From: Nocardioides sp. URHA0020
GTDB lineage: Bacteria > Actinomycetota > Actinomycetes > Propionibacteriales > Nocardioidaceae
DNA: 64,000 bases
Reading direction: 5' to 3'
Assembly: GCF_000620705.1 (NCBI RefSeq)
Contig: NZ_KK211172.1
Coordinates: 258,963 to 322,962 of the forward strand
Part shown: in pieces, positions 7,288 through 14,928 of the stretch
Numbering within the stretch: the stretch's first letter is position 1
Layout of the letters: each line of letters begins with the position of its first letter
The notes under the pieces: model-generated
Databases searched by the model: none
Seen by the model: the letters and a program-made list of their open reading frames with translations, nothing else
Told to the model about the DNA's origin: nothing
Position numbers and translations under genes: made by a program

Positions 7288-8439
7288 TCAGGAGACGGTG
7301 ACCTGGGCGGCGGCACCGTCGACGGACTCCATGCCCTCGGCGATCCGCATGGCCTCCTCGATCAGGGTCTCCACGATCTGCGACTCGGGCACGGTCTTGA
7401 TGACCTCGCCCTTGACGAAGATCTGTCCCTTGCCGTTGCCCGAGGCCACACCCAGGTCGGCCTCGCGGGCCTCCCCCGGGCCGTTGACGACGCAGCCCAT
7501 GACGGCCACGCGCAGCGGGACCTCCATGCCCTCGAGGCCCGCGGTCACCTGCTCGGCCAGCGTGTAGACGTCGACCTGGGCCCGACCGCAGGAGGGGCAG
7601 GAGACGATCTCGAGCTTGCGCGGGCGCAGGTTGAGCGACTGCAGGATCTGGATGCCGACCTTGACCTCCTCGACCGGCGGGGCCGAGAGCGAGACCCGGA
7701 TCGTGTCGCCGATGCCCTGCGAGAGCAGCGCACCGAACGCGGTGGCCGACTTGATCGTGCCCTGGAACGCCGGACCCGCCTCGGTGACGCCGAGGTGCAG
7801 CGGCCAGTCGCCGGCCTGCGCGAGCAGCTCGTAGGCACGGACCATCACGACCGGGTCGTTGTGCTTGACCGAGATCTTGAAGTCGTGGAAGTCGTGCTCC
7901 TCGAAGAGACCGGCCTCCCACACCGCGGACTCGACGAGCGCCTCGGGGGTCGCCTTGCCGTACTTCTCGAGGATCCGCTTGTCGAGGCTGCCGGCGTTGA
8001 CGCCGATCCGGATCGACGTGCCGCGGTCCTTCGCGGCGCGCGCGATCTCCTTGATCTGGTCGTCGAACTTGCGGATGTTGCCGGGGTTGACGCGTACGGC
8101 GGCGCAGCCGGCGTCGATGGCCGCGAAGACGTACTTCGGCTGGAAGTGGATGTCGGCGATGACCGGGATCTGCGAGTGCTGCGCGATCTCCGCGAGCGCG
8201 TCCGCGTCGTCCTGGCTGGGGCAGGCCACCCGGACGATGTCGCACCCGGTGGCCGTCAGCTCCGCGATCTGCTGGAGGGTCGAGTTGACGTCGGACGTGA
8301 GCGTCGTGGTCATCGACTGCACCGACACCGGGGACTCGCTGCCGACGCCCACCTTGCCGACCTTGATCTGGCGGGTCTTGCGGCGCGGGTTGAGCACCGG
8401 CGGGGGCGCTTCGGGCATGCCGAGGCTGATCGCAGTCAT
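7288..8439 (-). CDS. ispG: 4-hydroxy-3-methylbut-2-enyl diphosphate synthase (IspG/GcpE)
   Basis: Iron-sulfur enzyme that converts MEcPP to HMBPP in the non-mevalonate isoprenoid pathway. 383 residues, normal length. The TIM-barrel half begins with RRKTRQIKVGKVGVG and VQSMTTTLTSD. The cluster Cys residues occur in SCPSCGR and GCVVNGPGEA. It lies downstream of dxr and the site-2 protease in the classic dxr-rip-ispG order. A TAGGAT box seven bases before the ATG indicates it also has its own leaderless promoter. Confidence 0.95.
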   Translation of the reverse strand: MTAISLGMPEAPPPVLNPRRKTRQIKVGKVGVGSESPVSVQSMTTTLTSDVNSTLQQIAELTATGCDIVRVACPSQDDADALAEIAQHSQIPVIADIHFQPKYVFAAIDAGCAAVRVNPGNIRKFDDQIKEIARAAKDRGTSIRIGVNAGSLDKRILEKYGKATPEALVESAVWEAGLFEEHDFHDFKISVKHNDPVVMVRAYELLAQAGDWPLHLGVTEAGPAFQGTIKSATAFGALLSQGIGDTIRVSLSAPPVEEVKVGIQILQSLNLRPRKLEIVSCPSCGRAQVDVYTLAEQVTAGLEGMEVPLRVAVMGCVVNGPGEAREADLGVASGNGKGQIFVKGEVIKTVPESQIVETLIEEAMRIAEGMESVDGAAAQVTVS

Positions 8440-8460
8440 GGTGTCGATCCTAGGTCGCGG

Positions 8461-9816
8461 TCACGACTGGAGCCGCACGGGGACGACCACGTCGCCCACG
8501 ATCAGCACCACGCCCATCACCAGGAGGGCGCCCGCGACGCAGTACGCGATCGGCAGCAGCCGGGCCACGTCGACGTACCCGGGGTCGGGCCGACCCCGCA
8601 GCCGGGCCCAGCCACGTCGTACGGCCTCCCACAGCGCGCCGGCGATGTGGCCGCCGTCGAGCGGCAGCAGCGGGATGAAGTTGAACATGCCGATGAAGAA
8701 GTTGAAGCCCGCGACGAGCATCAGCAGGAAGACGGCCTTCTCCTTGACCGGGAAGGACTCCTCCGAGACCGTCTCGCCCGCGATCCGGCCGCCGCCGACG
8801 ATGCTCACCGGGCCGTTGGGATCGCGCGGGTGGACGCCCACGATGGCCTCGGCGACGCCCCAGACCTTCTGCGGCAGGGTGCCGAGCGCGATGACGGTGT
8901 CCTTGGCCATCCCGCCCATCTGCTCGATCGTGTAGAGCGGGCCGCCGGTCACCAGGCCGTTGAACGTCGGGCTCACGCCGAGGAAGCCCACCTGGGTCAG
9001 CTTGTCGTCCGTGGCCGAGGTGGGCCGTGCGGTGACGGTGGTGTTGGTGGTCAGGGTCTGCTCCTGGCCGTCGCGCTCGACGACGATGGTCGCCGCACCG
9101 TCCGCGTTGGAGCGGATCTCGTCCTGCATCGCCTCCCACGTCGTGAAGGGGACGCCGTTGAAGGAGACGATCCGGTCGCCCGCCTCGACGCCGGCGGCCT
9201 TCGCCGGTGCGACCGGGTCGGTGGGCTTGCAGGTGCGGGTGAGCTCGGAGGCCGGCAGCACGCAGTCGACGACCTCGCTGACCGCCGGGCCGTAGGGCTT
9301 GGCCTCGCTCGGGTTGCCGTACGTCGCGAAGACGCCGGCGAAGATGAAGAAGGCGATCAGCAGGTTCACCGTCGGCCCGCCGGCCATCACGATGACCTTC
9401 TTCCACCACGCCATCTTGTAGAAGAGGCGCTCGGAGTCCTCGGGCTGGATGGTCTCCCACTCCGCGGCCCGGGCGTCGGAGACGAGCTGGGTGAACATGC
9501 CGGTGTTGGACTTGCGGACCTTGACGACCTGGTTGCCCTGGGCGTCGACGGTCACCTCGTCCGCGAGCTCCGCGGCACCGGGCGGCAGCATGCCGACGAT
9601 CTTGACGTAGCCGCCGAGGGGCACCGCCTTGACGCCGTACTCCGTCTCCCCGACCCGCTTGCTCCAGACGGTCGGCCCGAAGCCGATGAAGTACTGGGTG
9701 ACCTTCCCGCCGAACTTCTTCGCCGGGATCATGTGGCCGAGCTCGTGGAGCCCGATCGAGGCCATGATGGCGGTCGCGAAGATCACCACCCCCAGGAGGT
9801 AGAACAGGCCGGTCAT
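8461..9816 (-). CDS. Site-2 (M50) intramembrane zinc protease, RseP/Rip1 type
   Basis: 451-residue membrane protease that would cleave transmembrane anti-sigma factors or other substrates within the membrane. HELGH at residues 24-28 supplies zinc ligands; the PDZ domain lies around GVEAGDRIVSFNGVPF; FNFIPLLPLDGGH near residue 395 gives the third ligand. It overlaps dxr by four bases (ATGA) and precedes ispG. The membrane anti-sigma-like protein at 19.4-20.6 kb could be a substrate, but nothing in the sequence shows this directly. Confidence 0.92.
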   Translation of the reverse strand: MTGLFYLLGVVIFATAIMASIGLHELGHMIPAKKFGGKVTQYFIGFGPTVWSKRVGETEYGVKAVPLGGYVKIVGMLPPGAAELADEVTVDAQGNQVVKVRKSNTGMFTQLVSDARAAEWETIQPEDSERLFYKMAWWKKVIVMAGGPTVNLLIAFFIFAGVFATYGNPSEAKPYGPAVSEVVDCVLPASELTRTCKPTDPVAPAKAAGVEAGDRIVSFNGVPFTTWEAMQDEIRSNADGAATIVVERDGQEQTLTTNTTVTARPTSATDDKLTQVGFLGVSPTFNGLVTGGPLYTIEQMGGMAKDTVIALGTLPQKVWGVAEAIVGVHPRDPNGPVSIVGGGRIAGETVSEESFPVKEKAVFLLMLVAGFNFFIGMFNFIPLLPLDGGHIAGALWEAVRRGWARLRGRPDPGYVDVARLLPIAYCVAGALLVMGVVLIVGDVVVPVRLQS

Positions 9817-10919
9817 CGGTGGTCTTCGATCCTCTCGGTGGCGGCGGTGCGCGCCCAGGCATCGGCCGCGAGGATGTCCTCGACGGTCATCGACTGCCCC
9901 TCAGAGGGTACGCCGTGGCTGCTGAGAACAGCCTGAACCGTGGGCACGATGTCGTTGAACGCCAGACGGCCGCGGCGGAAGGCGTCGACGCACACCTCGT
10001 TGGCGGCGTTGTAGACGGCGGGGGCCGTGCCCCCCGTCTCCCCCGCGGCGCGCGCCAGCGCCACCGCCGGGAAGGCCTCGTCGTCGAGCGGGAAGAACTC
10101 CCAGGTCTCCGGCCGGGTCCAGTCGACCGACGGGGCCGCGTCGGGCACCCGGTCGGGCCAGGCCAGGCCGAGCGCGATCGGGATCAGCATGGTCGGCGGG
10201 CTCGCCTGCACCAGCGTCGAGCCGTCCACGAACTCCACCATCGAGTGCACGACGCTGGTCGGGTGCACCACGACCTCGATCCGGTCGAAGGGGATCCCGA
10301 AGAGCAGGTGCGCCTCGATCACCTCCAGGCCCTTGTTGACGAGGGTCGCCGAGTTGATCGTGATGACCGGGCCCATGTCCCACGTCGGGTGGTTCATCGC
10401 CTGCTGCGGCGTGACGTCGGCGAGCTCCTCGCGGGTCCGGCCGCGGAACGGGCCGCCGCTGGCGGTCAGCACCAGCCGGCGCACCTCTTCGGGGCTGCCA
10501 CCGCGCAGGCACTGGGCCAGCGCACTGTGCTCGGAGTCGACGGGCACGATCTGCCCCGGCCGGGCTCGGTCGAGCACCAGCGGGCCGCCCATGATCAGCG
10601 ACTCCTTGTTGGCCAGCGCGAGCGTGGTGCCGGCGTCGAGCGCGGCCAGCGTCGGGCGCAGCCCGACGGCCCCGGTGATGCCGTTGAGCACCACGTCGCA
10701 GTCACGAGCAGCAGCCTCCGTCGAGGCCTCCTCGCCCAGTCCGGCGTACGCCGGCGCGAACTCCGCCACCTGGGCGTCGAACAGCTCGCGGTTGGACCCG
10801 CCGGCGGTCAGGCCGACGACCCGGAAGCGGTCCGGGTTGGCACGGACCAGGTCGAGGGCCTGGGTGCCGATCGAGCCGGTGCTGCCCAGGACCACGATGT
10901 CTTTGACGGGGCCTCTCAC
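9813..10919 (-). CDS. dxr: 1-deoxy-D-xylulose 5-phosphate reductoisomerase
   Basis: Converts DXP to MEP with NADPH, the committed step of the non-mevalonate pathway. 368 residues from GTG 10919 (VRGPVKDIVVLGSTGSIGTQAL), chosen so that the protein begins just before the NADPH motif GSTGSIG. DSEHSALAQC, SGGPFRGR and NHPTWDMGPVITINSATL are the catalytic and metal-site regions. It is the first gene of dxr-rip-ispG and is divergent from gabT, only 42 bases away. Confidence 0.95.
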   Translation of the reverse strand: MRGPVKDIVVLGSTGSIGTQALDLVRANPDRFRVVGLTAGGSNRELFDAQVAEFAPAYAGLGEEASTEAAARDCDVVLNGITGAVGLRPTLAALDAGTTLALANKESLIMGGPLVLDRARPGQIVPVDSEHSALAQCLRGGSPEEVRRLVLTASGGPFRGRTREELADVTPQQAMNHPTWDMGPVITINSATLVNKGLEVIEAHLLFGIPFDRIEVVVHPTSVVHSMVEFVDGSTLVQASPPTMLIPIALGLAWPDRVPDAAPSVDWTRPETWEFFPLDDEAFPAVALARAAGETGGTAPAVYNAANEVCVDAFRRGRLAFNDIVPTVQAVLSSHGVPSEGQSMTVEDILAADAWARTAATERIEDHR

Positions 10920-10961
10920 CGGGTCAGTCTCCCGCACCCGAGGAGGACTAGCCTCATCCTC

Positions 10962-12317
10962 ATGACCGACCTCTTGACCACGCCCGCAGTCGGCGGCCCG
11001 ACCCTCCCGCAGGTGCGCCGCCTCGTCACCGAGATCCCCGGCCCGGCCTCCCTGGAGCGCCTGGACCGCAAGAAGACGTACGTCGCCGACGGCGTCGGCA
11101 CGACGCTTCCCGTCTTCGTCGTCGCCGCCGGTGGCGGCGTCATCGTGGACGTCGACGGCAACTCGCTGATCGACCTCGGCTCGGGCATCGCGGTCGTCTC
11201 CGTCGGCAACGCCGCGCCGGCCGTCGCGCGCAACGTGCACGCGCAGGTCGACGCCTTCACCCACACCTGCTTCATGGTGACGCCGTACGACGGCTACGTG
11301 GACGTGTGCGAAGCCCTGGCCGAGCTGACCCCCGGCGACCACGCCAAGAAGTCGGCGCTCTTCAACTCCGGCGCCGAGGCGGTCGAGAACGCCGTCAAGA
11401 TCGCGCGGGTGGCGACCGGTCGGGACGCGGTCGTCGTCTTCGACCACGCCTACCACGGTCGCACCAACCTGACGATGGCGATGACGGCGAAGAACATGCC
11501 GTACAAGAACGGCTTCGGACCGTTCGCCGGCGAGGTCTACCGCGCCCCGATGTCCTACCCGCTGCGCGACGGCCTGACCGGCGAGCAGGCCGCCGCCCGG
11601 GCGCTCGACGTGATCGACAAGCAGGTCGGCGCGGCCAACCTCGCCTGCATCGTGATCGAGCCGATCCAGGGCGAGGGCGGCTTCATCGTCCCGGCCCCCG
11701 GCTTCCTGCCCGCACTCGCCGCCTGGGCCCGCGACAACGGCGTCGTCTTCATCGCCGACGAGATCCAGACCGGCTTCTGCCGCACCGGCGACTGGTTCGC
11801 CTCCGACGACGAGGGCGTCGTGCCCGACCTCGTGACCACCGCCAAGGGCATCGCCGGCGGTCTCCCCCTGGCGGCGGTCACCGGTCGCTCCGAGCTGATG
11901 GACAGCGTCCACGCCGGCGGCCTCGGCGGCACGTACGGCGGCAACCCGGTCGCCTGCGCAGCGGCGCTCGGCGCGCTCGAGGAGATGCGCGCCGGCGACC
12001 TCGACGTCCGGGCCCGGGAGATCGGCGCGATCATGGCCGCCCGTCTCGGGGAGCTGGCCGGCCGGCACGACGTGATCGCCGACATCCGCGGCCGCGGCGC
12101 GATGATGGCGATCGAGCTGTGCCGACCCGGGACCACGGAGCCGGACGCCGCCCGGACCGCCGCGGTGGCGGCGTACTGCCACCGCAACGGCGTCGTCGTG
12201 CTGACCTGCGGCACCTGGGGCAACGTCTTCCGGTTCCTGCCGCCCCTCTCGATCAGCGACGCGCTGCTCGAGGAGGCCTTCGACGTGGTCGCGGAGGCGT
12301 TCGCCGCCACGGCCTGA
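10962..12317 (+). CDS. gabT: 4-aminobutyrate aminotransferase
   Basis: PLP-dependent class III aminotransferase (451 residues) that transfers the amino group of GABA to 2-oxoglutarate, giving succinic semialdehyde. The PLP Lys is in TTAKGIAGGLPLAAVTG, with DEIQTGFCRTG upstream and IEPIQGEGGF before that. The ATG at 10962 follows a TAGCCT box by seven bases; GAGGAGG at 10940 is too far to be an ideal ribosome site. It fits the end of the putrescine route encoded at 29-43 kb. A structured element lies just downstream. Confidence 0.9.
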   Translation: MTDLLTTPAVGGPTLPQVRRLVTEIPGPASLERLDRKKTYVADGVGTTLPVFVVAAGGGVIVDVDGNSLIDLGSGIAVVSVGNAAPAVARNVHAQVDAFTHTCFMVTPYDGYVDVCEALAELTPGDHAKKSALFNSGAEAVENAVKIARVATGRDAVVVFDHAYHGRTNLTMAMTAKNMPYKNGFGPFAGEVYRAPMSYPLRDGLTGEQAAARALDVIDKQVGAANLACIVIEPIQGEGGFIVPAPGFLPALAAWARDNGVVFIADEIQTGFCRTGDWFASDDEGVVPDLVTTAKGIAGGLPLAAVTGRSELMDSVHAGGLGGTYGGNPVACAAALGALEEMRAGDLDVRAREIGAIMAARLGELAGRHDVIADIRGRGAMMAIELCRPGTTEPDAARTAAVAAYCHRNGVVVLTCGTWGNVFRFLPPLSISDALLEEAFDVVAEAFAATA

Positions 12318-12331
12318 CGACTCCTCGCGGC

Positions 12332-12420
12332 GGTGAGCGGGGGCGGAGGGAATCGCCCGGCGGACACGGTCGGTGCACCGCAGGTGGGACGTGCCGAGCG
12401 TCCGCCCCCGCACACTCACC
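12332..12420 (-). ncRNA. Candidate structured small RNA opposite the gabT downstream region
   Basis: Immediately downstream (minus strand) of an ECF-like promoter motif at 12419-12449. The first 20 bases of the predicted transcript (12420-12401) can pair with 12347-12332: GGTGA with TCACC, then GCGGGGGCGGA with TCCGCCCCCGC, a 16-bp stem with a four-base bulge. The 53-base loop has its own short stems (for example CGGTGCACCG). No convincing reading frame lies within it. It could equally be the 3' structure of gabT; transcription is not shown. Confidence 0.35.
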
Positions 12421-12449
12421 ACAGCGTCGGAGCCGGTCCAGGCGTTACA
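12419..12449 (-). promoter_or_regulatory. ECF-type promoter motif (copy 2)
   Basis: Minus-strand reading: TGTAACGC, 12 bases, CGACGCT, one base, TGG. The same elements with identical spacing occur at 22245-22275, upstream of the secreted Ig-like / ECF sigma genes. Here it points towards gabT in antisense, with only the candidate small RNA downstream. Confidence 0.45.
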
Positions 12450-12497
12450 TCCCCGGTGTCTCCTCGGCGGGTCGCGTGACGCCGATCACGCCAAATC

Positions 12498-12528
12498 GTT
12501 GACACGCGTCAACTAGAACCGGTTCCAT
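12498..12528 (+). promoter_or_regulatory. Leaderless promoter with two overlapping operators
   Basis: TTGACA (12499-12504), an 18-base spacer, then TTCCAT (12523-12528) and six bases to the ATG at 12535, so the RNA probably starts at the start codon. The -35 box is embedded in the inverted repeat GTTGAC-N4-GTCAAC (12498-12513). TAGAACCGGTTCCA at 12514-12527 fits the TNNAACNNGTTNNA pattern of KstR-family operators and covers the -10 box. Confidence 0.6.
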
Positions 12529-12534
12529 GCCCGC

Positions 12535-14355
12535 ATGACCTTCGACGCGATCATCAAGGGCGGCCTCTGGTTCGACGGCACCGGAGCGCCCTCCGCGATC
12601 CGCAACCTCGGCGTCCGGGACGGCCGGGTCGCGGTCGTCTCGACCGAGGACCTGGACGAGACCGGCTGCCCCGAGGTGGTCGACGCGCGCGGCAGGTGGG
12701 TGGTCCCCGGCTTCGTCGACATCCACACCCACTACGACATCGAGGTGCTCGACGGACCGGGCCTGCCCGAGTCCGTGCGCCACGGCGTCACCACGCTGCT
12801 GCTCGGCTCGTGCTCGCTGTCCACCGTGCACGTCGGCGGTGTCGACGCGGGCGACCTCTTCGGCCGTGTCGAGGCGATCCCGCGCCAGCACGTGATCCGA
12901 GCGGTCGACGCCCACCAGAGCTGGAGCAGCGCCGAGCAGTACGTCGACGCGCTGGAGTCGCTCCCGCTCGGGCCCAACCTGGCGGCCTTCATCGGCCACT
13001 CCGACATGCGGACGGCGACGATGGGCCTGGACCGCGCCACCCGCAAGGAGGTCCGGCCCAGCCGCCGCGAGCAGGCCCGGATGGAGTCGATGCTCGACGA
13101 GGCGCTCGACGCCGGTTTCGTCGGGATGTCGGCCCAGCAGCTGCTCTTCGACAAGATCGACGGCGACCTGTGCCGCTCGCGGACCCTGCCCTCGACGTAC
13201 GCCAAGGGCAAGGAGATGCGTGGCCTGCGCGGGATCCTGCGCCGCCGGCGCCGAGCGCTCCAGGCCGGGCCGGACGCCAGCCACCCGCACACCATCGTCA
13301 CGCAGGCGCTCGGCTCGATCGGGCTCTTCGGCAGGCCCGCACTGCGCACCAGCCTGCTCTCGGCGGCCGACATCAAGGCGATCCCCTTCGTGATCCACCT
13401 GATGCGCCCGCTCGCCGCGGTGGCCAACAAGCTGGGCGCCGACTTCCGCTGGCAGCACCTGCCGGTGCCGTTCGAGGTGTACGCCGACGGCATCGACCTG
13501 GTGATCTTCGAGGAGTTCGGCTCGGGCGCGATGGCCCTGCACCTGCGGGAGAAGCTGGCACGCGACGAGCTGATGCGCGACCCGGCGTACCGCGAGAGGT
13601 TCCGCAAGGACTACGAGAGCAAGTACGGCCCGCGGGTGTGGCACCGCGACTTCTTCGACGCCGAGATCGTCGCCTGCCCGGACCCGACCGTCGTCGGCAA
13701 GTCCTTCGGCCAGGTCGGCGTGGAGCGCGGCGGCAAGCACCCGGTCGACGCGTTCCTCGACCTGGTGCTCGAGCACGGCACCGACATCCGCTGGCGCACG
13801 ACGATCAGCAACCACCGGCCGGCCGTGCTGCAGAAGCTGGCGAGCGACCCCGGCATCCAGGTCGGCTTCTCCGACGCCGGCGCCCACCTGCGCAACATGG
13901 CCTTCTACAACTTCGGGCTCCGGCTGCTCAAGCACGTGCGCGACGCCGAGCAGGCAGGCAGGCCGTTCATGACCACGGAGGCGGCGGTGCACCGGCTGAC
14001 CGGCGAGCTCGGCGAGTGGTACCGCATCGACGCCGGCACCCTGCGCGAGGGCGACCGCGCCGACCTGGTCGTGCTGGACCCGACGCGCCTCGACGACGCC
14101 CTCGAGGCGTACGCCGAGAGCCCGGTCGAGCAGTACGGCGGCCTCTCGCGGATGGTCAACCGCAACAACGCGGCCGTGCCGGCGGTGTTCGTCAGCGGGC
14201 GCCGGGTCGTCACCGACGGAGAGCCGACCCCGCTGCTCGGCCAGGAGCGGACCGGCCAGTTCCTGCGGGCGCAGCGCCCGGGCGCGCCGGTCGTGCCCGC
14301 AGCGGCGCCACCGACCTCGGCCGCCACCGCCGAGGCAACACCGGTCGGCGCGTGA
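12535..14355 (+). CDS. Amidohydrolase of the N-acyl-D-amino-acid deacylase type
   Basis: 606-residue metal-dependent amidohydrolase. It opens with IIKGGLWFDGTGAP and VDARGRWVVPGFVDIHTHYD, the beta-sandwich and first metal-ligand strand (HTHYD). GHSDMR and FSDAGAHLRNM resemble the D-aminoacylase branch, and the end (LREGDRADLVVLDP) closes the sandwich domain. ATG 12535 follows a leaderless promoter with a KstR-like operator, which suggests a role in steroid or lipid breakdown rather than peptide salvage; this is inference. Coupled (GTGA) to the NTF2-like gene. Confidence 0.75.
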   Translation: MTFDAIIKGGLWFDGTGAPSAIRNLGVRDGRVAVVSTEDLDETGCPEVVDARGRWVVPGFVDIHTHYDIEVLDGPGLPESVRHGVTTLLLGSCSLSTVHVGGVDAGDLFGRVEAIPRQHVIRAVDAHQSWSSAEQYVDALESLPLGPNLAAFIGHSDMRTATMGLDRATRKEVRPSRREQARMESMLDEALDAGFVGMSAQQLLFDKIDGDLCRSRTLPSTYAKGKEMRGLRGILRRRRRALQAGPDASHPHTIVTQALGSIGLFGRPALRTSLLSAADIKAIPFVIHLMRPLAAVANKLGADFRWQHLPVPFEVYADGIDLVIFEEFGSGAMALHLREKLARDELMRDPAYRERFRKDYESKYGPRVWHRDFFDAEIVACPDPTVVGKSFGQVGVERGGKHPVDAFLDLVLEHGTDIRWRTTISNHRPAVLQKLASDPGIQVGFSDAGAHLRNMAFYNFGLRLLKHVRDAEQAGRPFMTTEAAVHRLTGELGEWYRIDAGTLREGDRADLVVLDPTRLDDALEAYAESPVEQYGGLSRMVNRNNAAVPAVFVSGRRVVTDGEPTPLLGQERTGQFLRAQRPGAPVVPAAAPPTSAATAEATPVGA

Positions 14356-14801
14356 CCCGGACCCCGAAGGAGGCCGTGCTCGGCCTGTGGCGGACGCTGT
14401 CCGCCCGCGACTACGACGCCATCGCGGACTGGGTCACCGACGACTGCGTCTACCTCGACGTGCCGGTCGGTCCGACCCTGGCCGCCCGCGGGCCGGTCGA
14501 CATCGCCAAGCGGCTGCAGGTCGGCTGGGGCGGGCTCTCGGCGTACGAGAACCACGACGGGCTGCTCGTCGCCGAGGGCGACGACGTCATGTACGAGCAC
14601 TCCGAGACGTGGACGTTCAGCAGCGGCGAGGTCTTCACGCTGGCGTTCGCGACCGTGCACCGGGTCCGTGACGGCAAGGTCTGTCTCTGGAAGGACTACT
14701 GGGACTACGGCGCCATCATGAGCAACGCGCCCGCGGCCTGGGTCGAGGGCCTCGCCACCGCCGACACGTCGTGGGTGTACGACGCGAGCGGCGATCTCTG
14801 A
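14352..14801 (+). CDS. NTF2-like (SnoaL / limonene-epoxide-hydrolase type) protein
   Basis: 149-residue alpha+beta barrel protein of the NTF2 superfamily. TPKEAVLGLWRTLSARDYDAIADWVTDDCVYLDVPVGP is the typical opening and WKDYWDY ends the barrel. GTG 14352 overlaps the amidohydrolase stop (GTGA). Related proteins are epoxide hydrolases or ketosteroid-isomerase-like enzymes, which would agree with the KstR-like operator upstream, but the active-site residues do not settle it. Confidence 0.7.
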   Translation: MTRTPKEAVLGLWRTLSARDYDAIADWVTDDCVYLDVPVGPTLAARGPVDIAKRLQVGWGGLSAYENHDGLLVAEGDDVMYEHSETWTFSSGEVFTLAFATVHRVRDGKVCLWKDYWDYGAIMSNAPAAWVEGLATADTSWVYDASGDL

Positions 14802-14829
14802 CCAGTTGGCACTTCCGGTCGACGGGGCA

Positions 14830-14847
14830 ATCCCCCGACTGGGGGAT
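14830..14847. repeat. Small perfect hairpin between genes
   Basis: ATCCCCC at 14830-14836 and GGGGGAT at 14841-14847 form a seven-bp stem with a GACT loop, 29 bases after the NTF2-like stop and 82 bases before the next start. It could be a weak terminator or part of a promoter; no T-tract follows. Confidence 0.4.
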
Positions 14848-14928
14848 GTCCAAGTCGGAGTGATCGGCGGACGATCGGAGCAGAGCCGCTGCGGTGGGCA
14901 GCGCTCGCCGCGATCCCGGGAGCGCCGA

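Noticed and set aside
7267..9936. An 889-codon open frame opposite ispG and the site-2 protease
   Set aside because: It is antisense to two well-identified conserved genes; long antisense frames are typical of high-GC DNA. The same applies to long frames opposite proS and gabT.
12332..12411. A simple gabT terminator
   Set aside because: The loop would be 53 bases, far longer than usual for an intrinsic terminator. It is kept only as an alternative to the small-RNA idea.
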